DNA from: UBA10438 sp044238605
GTDB lineage: Bacteria; Bacteroidota; Ignavibacteria; Kapaibacteriales; Kapaibacteriaceae
Length of the DNA: 64,000 bases
Direction of reading: 5' to 3'
NCBI GenBank assembly: GCA_044238605.1
Contig: JBIICY010000009.1
Location: 26,464 to 90,463 of the forward strand
Shown here: positions 7,993 through 15,272 of the stretch, piece by piece
Numbering within the stretch: position 1 is the stretch's first letter
How the letters are laid out: every line of letters starts with the position of its first letter
Program-made: the position numbers and the translations under genes
Notes under the pieces: generated by a model
The model's input: only the letters and a program-made list of their open reading frames with translations
Told to the model about the DNA's origin: nothing
Database searches by the model: none

Positions 7993-9792
7993 TTACTCAA
8001 CCACAAGATTCGTCTGCATCACCACACGCCCCGATGGTTCGATGACGCTGACATGATACGTTCCCGTGCTCGACCAAGAGCTCGTGTTGATGCTTGTTGT
8101 ACCCAGTTTGATAGCCGAGGAATACACGAGCTGACCAAGGATGTTAGAGATGTTAACGGTGTAGGTACGTCCACCGAGTTCATCAGCGCATTCGATCGTT
8201 AGAACACCACGAACCGGATTAGGATAGATGCGAATGCTACGCAACAGGTCTTCCTCATCTACGGATGTCGTCGTAACGTCAACTACTAGCGTATCGGTCG
8301 AACGGATCGTTGTGATCACCGTGTCGTTGACGATCTTGACAGCTGCACAAGAATCCGAGATGATGATGCTGACCACATCCGATGTATCGATGCAGGTGCC
8401 TGAGGTGGTGATCACACGAAACGGCTGACGATGATTGGCGATCTGAACATTGGCGACTGTAAGCTTAGACGTTGTTGCTCCTGAGATTATGCCTCGATTG
8501 AGAAGCGGCTGAAAGCCGAATCCATAGTCCGTCTGCCATGTGTATGTCGGGTTGGGATCCTTCGTTGAGGCGGTGAGCGTGACCGTTTCGCCCCGTTTCA
8601 CCATAGATGTCAGGGGGCTGATGACAGTGGATGTTGTGCAATCCGTGCCACCGGTATCAGTCTGAATCGAGTCAGTTATCACTGAGAGGTCATAGGTTAG
8701 TCGGTTCGCCGTATAGAATCGGTTATTCACAGTGTTGTAGCACATGTCCACTGGTTGCTTTCCAACCACCAGGACCTTGATCAGCCTATCGGTCTGGGCG
8801 TCCAACACGGATACGTCATGACTCCATTCGTTGACCCAATAGACCTTCTTCGCGCTCGCACTGTAGGCAAAGGCCGTCGGTTCGTCTCCTGCAGGCAGTG
8901 TTTTGACAACCTTGTTTGTCGAGGCATCGATGACCGATACTGAACACGAGTCTGGTGTGTCGGGTCCGGGACTACCCACATTCGAGCAGTACATCTTGTT
9001 ACCCTCAGGCACATGGAAGATCGCTGTCGGGCCATCACCGACTGCCACAGTTGCCTTTACCTGATTGCTGGCTCCATCGATCACGGTGACGTTATCTGAG
9101 CTGTAGTTAGAGCAGTAGATCGCATTGCTTGTAGGATTGTAGGCAATGCCACGTGGCGTATTGCCGGTGGTCACCGTTGCAAGAATCGCATTGGATGCTC
9201 CATCAATGATCGACAGATTCTTGCTGCCCGCATTGGGTACATAGATCTTGTCATTGGTCGGGTTGTAGGCAACGACGCGTGGTGTAGTGCCAACCTTCAC
9301 TGATGTGATGACGGCGTCGCTTGTCCCGTTGATCACCGTTACATTACCGGACATTTCGTTGATGCAATAGACCTTGTCACTGACGGTGCTGTAGCAAAGT
9401 GCTCGTGGACCGTCCCCAACAGGGATCGTTCGCAGAAGCGTGTTGGTCGCACCGTCGATAACGGCAACGCTATCGGCAAAGTAGCAGGCTACGTATACTT
9501 TGTTCGACTTGGTGTTATGGCAAAAATCACGAGGCCCTTCTGGCATCTGTAGCGTTGTGATAATGCTGTTTGTAGCACCATCGATGATAGTAACACTTCT
9601 CATGGCAGGCATACCTGCATCTGGCGTATTGCCGGTATAGATCTTGTTGCTGATCGGATTGTATAGCAGATCTCTGGCTGAGGCCGGACTTGGAAGCTTG
9701 ATCGTAGTCTCGATGCGCTGGGCAACGGCAAGATCGCATAATGCGACGGTGGCCAAGGCAAGCAGTAGCAGAGAGTATCGTATCGGTGTCAT
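7993..9792 (-). CDS. Secreted YVTN-type beta-propeller protein with Ig-like domain and T9SS sorting domain
   Basis: A 599-residue exported protein. A signal peptide (MTPIRYSLLLLALATVALCD, ending near AVAQ) is followed by about eight repeats of roughly 40 residues of the type VIDGATNxxxxTIPVGDGPRALCYN, the YVTN beta-propeller. From about residue 376 comes an Ig-like domain with DPNPTYTW and RVITTSGTCIDTSDV. The last 80 residues form a T9SS type A sorting domain (IRIYPNPVRG, ILGQLVYSS, GTYHVSVIEPSGRVV). It should be secreted through T9SS and anchored to or released from the surface. The same Ig-plus-sorting module ends the neighbouring serine hydrolase. Ligand unknown. Confidence 0.88.
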   Translation of the reverse strand: MTPIRYSLLLLALATVALCDLAVAQRIETTIKLPSPASARDLLYNPISNKIYTGNTPDAGMPAMRSVTIIDGATNSIITTLQMPEGPRDFCHNTKSNKVYVACYFADSVAVIDGATNTLLRTIPVGDGPRALCYSTVSDKVYCINEMSGNVTVINGTSDAVITSVKVGTTPRVVAYNPTNDKIYVPNAGSKNLSIIDGASNAILATVTTGNTPRGIAYNPTSNAIYCSNYSSDNVTVIDGASNQVKATVAVGDGPTAIFHVPEGNKMYCSNVGSPGPDTPDSCSVSVIDASTNKVVKTLPAGDEPTAFAYSASAKKVYWVNEWSHDVSVLDAQTDRLIKVLVVGKQPVDMCYNTVNNRFYTANRLTYDLSVITDSIQTDTGGTDCTTSTVISPLTSMVKRGETVTLTASTKDPNPTYTWQTDYGFGFQPLLNRGIISGATTSKLTVANVQIANHRQPFRVITTSGTCIDTSDVVSIIISDSCAAVKIVNDTVITTIRSTDTLVVDVTTTSVDEEDLLRSIRIYPNPVRGVLTIECADELGGRTYTVNISNILGQLVYSSAIKLGTTSINTSSWSSTGTYHVSVIEPSGRVVMQTNLVVE

Positions 9793-9803
9793 TGGTTGCT
9801 TCC

Positions 9804-11492
9804 TTAGATAAGTCGTAGAATCTTGGTTGCCACCACCGTGCCTGATCGGTCGGTGATGTTCACGGAGTAGGTCGTCCCTTCATTCCATGTGCCGATATCG
9901 ATAATGGTATTCGACTTGTCGATGGGAGCTGTGAAGACCGTCGCACCCTGCGTATTGAAAATGGAGAAGGTGTAGCCACTCAGAGCGGAGAAGTTGCCAA
10001 AGAGTACGATCAGACGGGTCTTCGTTGGATTCGGCAGCATGCGAATGCGCGCGCCTGCGCCACTGCCACCGGCAACGGGGAACTCGATAACGAGTGTGTC
10101 GGTAACGCTGACGCTCGTCCTGATGGTGTCACGCACCGTGCGACGATCGACACAGGTGTCCTGCAGCTGCACGACGAGGACGTTTGACGTGTCAATGCAT
10201 GTGCCGGACGTGGTGATCACGCGTACTGTCTGATTGCTGTTGACGAATCGCACCGGAGAGATCGTTAGCGTACTTGTAGCAGCCCCCTTGTAACTGTCGC
10301 GATCGGTGATGGTCTGAAAGCCCTGACCAAAGTCGCCCTGCCACGTATATGTTGGGTTGGGGTCGCGTGTGCTGGCCGTGAAGGAGATTGTCCCGCCGGC
10401 ATTGGTCGATGGCGCACTGGCTGTGATGGCTGTCGAGTTCGTACAGTCGGCTGATAAGCCGCAGAGCAATCGGTTGAGAAGTTCAACATCTCGATACGCT
10501 GCGCCACTGGCGCCCTGTGGAGCATTACGCACAATGACCAGCTTGAGCGATGGGATCACGTACAGACATTGACCATACGCACCGCGACACATCACGAAGT
10601 CACTGGGAATGCATTTGCTGTCGATGAGCGGCTGGATCTGACGTGTATGTACGTCGCTATTGATGGAATCGATGATGGCTACCAGCGATGCTGGAACTGT
10701 ACGCTTGAACCACCAATAGAATCCATAGGCGGGATTTGATGGGGAGCTTGCAAACACCTGATCGAAGAAGGACTTTGACACTATCTGTGGGCCCTTCCAT
10801 GTTCCGTCGAGCATCTGCCGAGCATACTCGCCGAACTTGAGCCACTCATTCGCACGCACGTACGCACCGCCGCTAAGCTGCGGGTTGCCGTCCTGAAACT
10901 TACCTCGCCATTCCACACGGATTCCCAATGGATCGAAGAGGCGCCGCTTCATATAGGCTTCGACGGTCTCGCCACCAAGTTTGCGTTGCAGAGCAAGTCC
11001 AAACGGATTTGGATCTGGTCCGTAGATAAATGTTGTGCCTGCTGGGTAGAGCACTTTGGCGTTCAGAAAGTCAGTCCACACGGCCTGATCTTTCAACTCC
11101 TCGAGACCGCTCGACATCGTAAGAAAGTGTCGATACGTGATCTTGGCCTTTTGCGGATCGTTCTTCCATTCCGTGAGAACTTCGACAACCGGTTGATCTA
11201 GATCAATGATGCCATCGAATGCTGCGATTGCTCCCGTCATCCCTGTGAATCCCTTCGTTGCACTTGCAAGCAACTGGACTTTGTCTTGGCTGCCACCGTT
11301 GGCATATGACTCACGCAGAATCTTTCCGTCGTGCACAACGATAAAGGTCTGTCCGCCATTGGCAACACTATACTGTTCGGCATCGTCGATCTGTACCTTC
11401 GAAGGCACTCCTGGCTGACCGTAGCATACCACTGCAGCGAACAGTGAGAAGATGCCAAGGATCAGACAGCCTATTTGCTGTTGAATTCTCAT
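9804..11492 (-). CDS. Secreted beta-lactamase-fold serine hydrolase with Ig-like domain and T9SS sorting domain
   Basis: A 562-residue exported protein with a signal peptide ending near VVCYGQ. Residues about 30-350 form a beta-lactamase/penicillin-binding-like (class C, esterase) domain. The catalytic SxxK is S77-A-T-K80, and the domain also has HFLTMSSGLEELKD and a late GAYGQCLYV block. An Ig-like domain (DPNPTYTWQ, RVITTSGTCIDTSNV) and a T9SS type A domain (RMLPNPTKTRLIVLFG ... VVATKILRLI) follow. It probably hydrolyses an ester, amide or peptide at the cell surface; antibiotic resistance should not be assumed. Only 11 bases separate it from the propeller gene downstream, so the two are probably one operon. 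Confidence 0.88.
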   Translation of the reverse strand: MRIQQQIGCLILGIFSLFAAVVCYGQPGVPSKVQIDDAEQYSVANGGQTFIVVHDGKILRESYANGGSQDKVQLLASATKGFTGMTGAIAAFDGIIDLDQPVVEVLTEWKNDPQKAKITYRHFLTMSSGLEELKDQAVWTDFLNAKVLYPAGTTFIYGPDPNPFGLALQRKLGGETVEAYMKRRLFDPLGIRVEWRGKFQDGNPQLSGGAYVRANEWLKFGEYARQMLDGTWKGPQIVSKSFFDQVFASSPSNPAYGFYWWFKRTVPASLVAIIDSINSDVHTRQIQPLIDSKCIPSDFVMCRGAYGQCLYVIPSLKLVIVRNAPQGASGAAYRDVELLNRLLCGLSADCTNSTAITASAPSTNAGGTISFTASTRDPNPTYTWQGDFGQGFQTITDRDSYKGAATSTLTISPVRFVNSNQTVRVITTSGTCIDTSNVLVVQLQDTCVDRRTVRDTIRTSVSVTDTLVIEFPVAGGSGAGARIRMLPNPTKTRLIVLFGNFSALSGYTFSIFNTQGATVFTAPIDKSNTIIDIGTWNEGTTYSVNITDRSGTVVATKILRLI

Positions 11493-11793
11493 GCTTGTTC
11501 CCCTTTCTGAAGTGTAATCATAGTGTTGACGTCACACTTCCAGTTGAGTCAATATTGCTGACTGTTTGCACCGATGTATCGGTAGAACGTCTTGCATTGT
11601 GATAAACGACTATTGTGGCAGAATGCCGCTAGTGCATAAATAGTTACACCTAAGCGCTGTGCTTGAGCTCTTAGCGTGGCCTCACAAACGTGACTGTTAT
11701 CGTTAAACCATTGAGGATGGCGTGTTGTCTCAGGAATGTTTTGTACTTAAGTCGCCAGCTGTTATTGTTCCACTAACACCACTACCTAGTCCC
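11493..11793. promoter_or_regulatory. Divergent promoter region between two serine hydrolase genes
   Basis: About 300 bases without a gene, between the divergent starts at 11492 and 11794. Two short inverted repeats lie close together: AGTGT/ACACT with a 7-base spacer (11522-11538) and AGTCA/TGACT with a 7-base spacer (11547-11563). They could be operators for divergent control, but the arms are only 5 bases and may be chance. Nothing else recognisable is seen. Confidence 0.3.
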
Positions 11794-13044
11794 ATGAACA
11801 TCCTTCTTGTGCTCGTTCTTCTGGCTCTTGTAGCGCCACTTGGTGCTCAGAATTATGATTTTTCATCGGTTGACAAGACTCTTGAAGACTCGTTAAGTGT
11901 TCTGGGTGGAACCGGCGATACGGACTTTGGAGGAGCATGCCTGCTTCTGTGGAAGGATGGTCGTTTGATCTACGAACGGTCCCTTGCCCTTCCCGGCAAG
12001 ACGATGACGAAGTCACGCCTGATGCCCATTGCATCGGCATCAAAGTGGGTCGCTGGGTCAGTTGTGACGGCGCTGCTTGAGCAGGGCATTCTGCGGCTCG
12101 ATGATTCCGTGGCACAGTACATTCCGACGGCTAAGGGCGATATGCGACGCATGACGATACGTCAGCTGTTCAGTTTCACGTCCGGACTTCGTGGCAATGC
12201 CGGACGAATCACATCGTGCGTCGAAGACGTCAACTCCAAGGTCTCTCTTGCTGAATGCGTCGACAGCATTCTCGCCGGCAAACTCACAACGCCTCCCGGT
12301 TCGACGCTAAACTATGGTAGCGAGGGTATGCACGTGGCCGGCCGGATGGCTGAAGTTGCCTCAAAGCTGACAATACCATCAGGCTCGTGCTGGGATTCGC
12401 TTTTTACTCGAACGCTGGCCCGTCCGCTTGGATGGACGCGGACCGGGTGGGACATTCGCGGACTCTACGATACCGATAACCCACGCATTGACGGAGGCGT
12501 CTGGAGCACTGCCGAAGAGTACATGCGCCTGCTAGTGATGATCCTCAATGATGGCATCTACGACGGGAAGCGTGTGCTTGGCTCTGCCTGGATTGATTCG
12601 ATGCTCGCTGATCAAACGCGAGGTGCGCGCATCGGTTACTCGCCATACATGGGCATCGCTTTGAGTGAACCAGATATCAGGTACGGCATCGGCGTCTGGC
12701 GTGAGCGGATCGACGAGTCTAATGACACGCTCATAGAGGGGGCTTCACAAGGTGCCTTCGGATTCAGTCCATGGATCGACTTCGGACGTCGTTACTGCGG
12801 CGTGCTGGCTGTGAAATCCAGCAGTGTCGTTGACATATATCCTACATACATCAAACTCAAACAACATATTCGCGCTGCGCTCGACGCCGTCACCGACGTC
12901 GAGGACGAGCCACTAAGTGAAGAATGGACACAGGAAGGCACCTACGATGTTCTCGGTCGCGCAGTCGACGCATCGATTCCAGGGCTAAAGCTCCGTGTGG
13001 AACGCAACGGCACGCGGGTGCGCACTGTGACGGAGTATCGATGA
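11794..13044 (+). CDS. Exported beta-lactamase-fold serine hydrolase
   Basis: A 416-residue protein starting MNILLVLVLLALVAPLGAQ, a signal peptide. The frame is open from 11722, but the signal peptide fixes the start at 11794. The catalytic motif is S81-A-S-K84 (IASASKWVAG). A second-motif region is LNYGSEGMHVAG, where the usual YxN is YGS. The last 35 residues (YDVLGRAVDASIPGLKLRV...) look like the final strands of a T9SS sorting domain without its N-terminal half, so the sorting signal is shortened or decayed. It is divergent from, and only distantly similar to, the hydrolase at 9804-11492. Confidence 0.82.
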   Translation: MNILLVLVLLALVAPLGAQNYDFSSVDKTLEDSLSVLGGTGDTDFGGACLLLWKDGRLIYERSLALPGKTMTKSRLMPIASASKWVAGSVVTALLEQGILRLDDSVAQYIPTAKGDMRRMTIRQLFSFTSGLRGNAGRITSCVEDVNSKVSLAECVDSILAGKLTTPPGSTLNYGSEGMHVAGRMAEVASKLTIPSGSCWDSLFTRTLARPLGWTRTGWDIRGLYDTDNPRIDGGVWSTAEEYMRLLVMILNDGIYDGKRVLGSAWIDSMLADQTRGARIGYSPYMGIALSEPDIRYGIGVWRERIDESNDTLIEGASQGAFGFSPWIDFGRRYCGVLAVKSSSVVDIYPTYIKLKQHIRAALDAVTDVEDEPLSEEWTQEGTYDVLGRAVDASIPGLKLRVERNGTRVRTVTEYR

Positions 13045-13094
13045 GCGAAGTAGACCACTCCGCGGCAACACAGAACCTGCCTATCTATCATGGA

Positions 13095-14114
13095 CTACAA
13101 ACCCAGCGATACACGTACAAAGGGCAAGCTCTGCAATGCAACCGCTCCAGCGTTTCGGAGGTCTGAAATGCCAACCATGCGAACACCGGCATCTATGGTG
13201 GTTGTTCCTATATCGAACAATGAAGTCGACAGATCGGCCATCACCATGGGCCCAGCTGCAGTAGCACCTATCGCAAAGGATCCCATGAGTGAACGTTCGC
13301 CTACAGGCAGATCCGCAATAGCGCCAGCAATTCCGATGGCTGCATATCCGACTGCAGCTTGCTGGAATGTGATGGTCCTGTTCTGATTCATGTATGACAC
13401 GCTATTTCTATTCATGCCAAGGAGACCGCCCTCAATAAAGATGTTGAGCTGGCTGGGCGATGCAATGTTGTACCGGAAGCTGCCAACGCTGCTGCCAAGT
13501 GTTGCCGATACAAGAGAGGAGGACGTCGGCGGTTGATGCTCCATAGGCTGCATGGCGCTGTTGTAGTATGACGCTCCTAAGCGCGGTGGCATCGTCGGTG
13601 CTAGAACATCGATCGTTGTGACTTCTCGTTCGGCTGGATGAGCAACGCTTGTTTCAACGGTAGTGTCTTCCACATCGAGCCTCTGGACGGACGCTGATGA
13701 TCTAAGCACAGGCTCTGCGGATGGTTCTGTGGTATCGACTCGTTGAACATCCTGATTCGACTGCTGAGATACCGGATGCGCCGCATTGCGCAGCATTGCA
13801 TCACCGGTTCCAACCGCTGACCCAACAACACATAACATCATTACTAGCCATTCTGCTAGGCTGGATCCGGCAAAGCTCCTTGCATATCGATGCGGATGAC
13901 TCGAGATAGCATCAAGAACGGCTTGACGCATAGCTGTAGGGGGCTCTATGGAAAACGCATCGTTGATGATTGCAACATCAAGCTGCATTTCCCGCTCCAG
14001 AATCTCCTGAAGGTCCGGATCGTGCGCCAGATCTTCAATGAACGCAGCGCGTTCTTGCTCGGTCATGTCGCCTTCCAGATACCGCTGAGCTAGAATCGTT
14101 GCACTAGCGCGCAT
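13095..14114 (-). CDS. Anti-sigma-factor-like single-pass membrane protein with beta-rich C-terminus
   Basis: A 339-residue protein. Residues 1-75 resemble the cytosolic domain of an anti-sigma factor (YLEGDMTEQERAAFIEDLAHDP, a helical segment without zinc ligands). One membrane segment lies at about 86-104 (LAEWLVMMLCVVGSAVG). A Ser/Thr/Pro-rich linker follows, then about 150 residues with the glycine/aromatic alternation of a small beta-barrel or beta-sandwich (FIEGGLLGMNR, FAIGATAAGPMVMADLS), ending FVRVSLGL. It begins at the stop of the sigma gene (TGATG, one base shared), which supports the role. The beta-rich extracytoplasmic end is unusual for an anti-sigma factor. Confidence 0.65.
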   Translation of the reverse strand: MRASATILAQRYLEGDMTEQERAAFIEDLAHDPDLQEILEREMQLDVAIINDAFSIEPPTAMRQAVLDAISSHPHRYARSFAGSSLAEWLVMMLCVVGSAVGTGDAMLRNAAHPVSQQSNQDVQRVDTTEPSAEPVLRSSASVQRLDVEDTTVETSVAHPAEREVTTIDVLAPTMPPRLGASYYNSAMQPMEHQPPTSSSLVSATLGSSVGSFRYNIASPSQLNIFIEGGLLGMNRNSVSYMNQNRTITFQQAAVGYAAIGIAGAIADLPVGERSLMGSFAIGATAAGPMVMADLSTSLFDIGTTTIDAGVRMVGISDLRNAGAVALQSLPFVRVSLGL

Positions 14115-14671
14115 CAGCGTACCTCCTTGCGAACGGCTATGAGTTCAGCTCGGAGCATCGACTTTGCGCGCTGCACTCTCATGCGGATCGTTCCAGGCTG
14201 CTCGTTGATCATGTCTGAAATTGCGTCATACGATAGACCATCGTAGTACCTGAGAACAAACGCATCTCTGAGCATTACCGGAAGCTTGCCGATGGCATGA
14301 TCTACATGTCGCATCAGGTCAGCACGCTCGATTTCAACGTATGGATCAACAACGATATGATGCTCTTCGAGATCAATGTCGAGTTTCTGATCTCGCAACA
14401 CGTTGAGCACACGTTGGCGTGCTATGAGCAAACAGAATGGAAGTGGATCGGTGATCGTGTTACCACGGCATAGATGCGAATGGACACGTATGAATGTTTC
14501 CTGCGTGATATCAGATGCTTCGCTTGGACAGGACGTCATGCGCAGTGCATACATGTAGACATGCCTGCTTAGCGCGTCATAGAACTCCCCGAACGCAACC
14601 TCCCGCGTCTTTTGGTTGTTCAGACGTTCTAGCAGTTTCTCGTCAATCGATATGGTGGAATGAAATGGCAT
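14114..14671 (-). CDS. ECF-type RNA polymerase sigma factor
   Basis: A 185-residue sigma-70 family factor of the extracytoplasmic-function type. Region 2 is at about 20-85 (EFYDALSRHVYMYALRMT, ASDITQETFIRVH) and region 4 at about 125-175 (LPVMLRDAFVLRYYDGLSYDAI, GTIRMRVQRAKSMLRAEL). The start at 14671 (MPFHSTISIDEKLL) is chosen because the longer frame to 14740 would translate a 15-base DNA repeat into a meaningless FCDVT repeat. It is coupled to the anti-sigma gene. The divergent surface-protein operon starting at 14814 is a natural target, but this is inference. Confidence 0.88.
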   Translation of the reverse strand: MPFHSTISIDEKLLERLNNQKTREVAFGEFYDALSRHVYMYALRMTSCPSEASDITQETFIRVHSHLCRGNTITDPLPFCLLIARQRVLNVLRDQKLDIDLEEHHIVVDPYVEIERADLMRHVDHAIGKLPVMLRDAFVLRYYDGLSYDAISDMINEQPGTIRMRVQRAKSMLRAELIAVRKEVR

Positions 14672-14697
14672 GGCCCGGAGTACTAAACCCATCATTG

Positions 14698-14756
14698 CAC
14701 AAAACGTCACATCACAAAACGTCACATCACAAAACATCATGCTGTTTCAATGTGAC
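14698..14756. promoter_or_regulatory. 15-base direct repeats upstream of the sigma gene, candidate operator/promoter array
   Basis: Three copies, the third partial, of CACAAAACGTCACAT run head to tail at 14698-14740, followed by the inverse word ATGTGAC at 14750-14756. The array sits 27-85 bases upstream of the chosen sigma start and within the divergent promoter shared with the gene at 14814. Evenly spaced GTCACAT words about 15 bases apart suggest repeated protein-binding sites, with a Crp-like TGTGA half-site flavour. The same array would encode repeated FCDVT if read as protein, which I reject. Confidence 0.4.
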
Positions 14757-14813
14757 ATAATCGCCAGATATGGGTGTTAGATTCAACAACATACATCATG
14801 CAGAGTACTTACC

Positions 14814-15185
14814 ATGAAGTTTGTCATAACAGCTGTTATTGCCTTGTTACTGTGCGGTGGCGTTCCGCTGCACTGTCAAGATCAGCTCGACGTTGCCTGG
14901 ACAACATATTTTGGTGGCTCGGGCAATGATGAGGCCAGGGCCGTTGTGGTTGATTCTAACGACAATGTCTATGTATGTGGTGTTGTTGAAGGGTCCGACT
15001 TTCCACCGCCTGTAAATGTTCCCACGTCGTTTGATAATGGCCCAGGGGGCTTTCTTGCATCGTTTAGTCCTGACGGCACGTTGCGCTGGCTGCAATACTT
15101 TGGCTGCGTTAGGCCACACGAGCTAGTGATAACAAGAAATGGCGTACTCCTGATGGCCGGACAAACGGCAGTCTCACTCCGATAG
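14814..15185 (+). pseudogene. Truncated N-terminal copy of the SBBP beta-propeller gene
   Basis: A 123-codon frame with a signal peptide (MKFVITAVIALLLCGGVPLHCQ), then WTTYFGGSGNDEARAV, NVYVCGVVEGSDFPPP and SPDGTLRWLQYFG. This parallels the first 120 residues of the 886-residue protein at 17426 (WSTYLGGSGRDEARDV, NAYVCGVFNSLDFPAP, APDGTLMWLMWLRG). Similarity stops at a TAG after MAGQTAVSLR, where the full-length paralog runs on for over 750 residues. It is best read as the remnant of an old duplication. A short secreted product cannot be excluded because start, signal and frame are intact. Confidence 0.7.
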
Positions 15186-15272
15186 AATTCGAGGAACGTA
15201 AATCTTCGCTAACAAACGATCGAGCTCACTGTTAATGAAACAGGGGGAAGATCAACGTAACAAACAGAGAGA

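Noticed and set aside
9804..13044. Antibiotic-resistance beta-lactamases
   Set aside because: The fold family also covers esterases and peptidases; T9SS sorting and motif details do not support a resistance call.
14672..14740. N-terminal extension of the sigma factor (FCDVTFCDVTFC)
   Set aside because: It is a DNA direct repeat read as protein; sigma homology starts after the Met at 14671.
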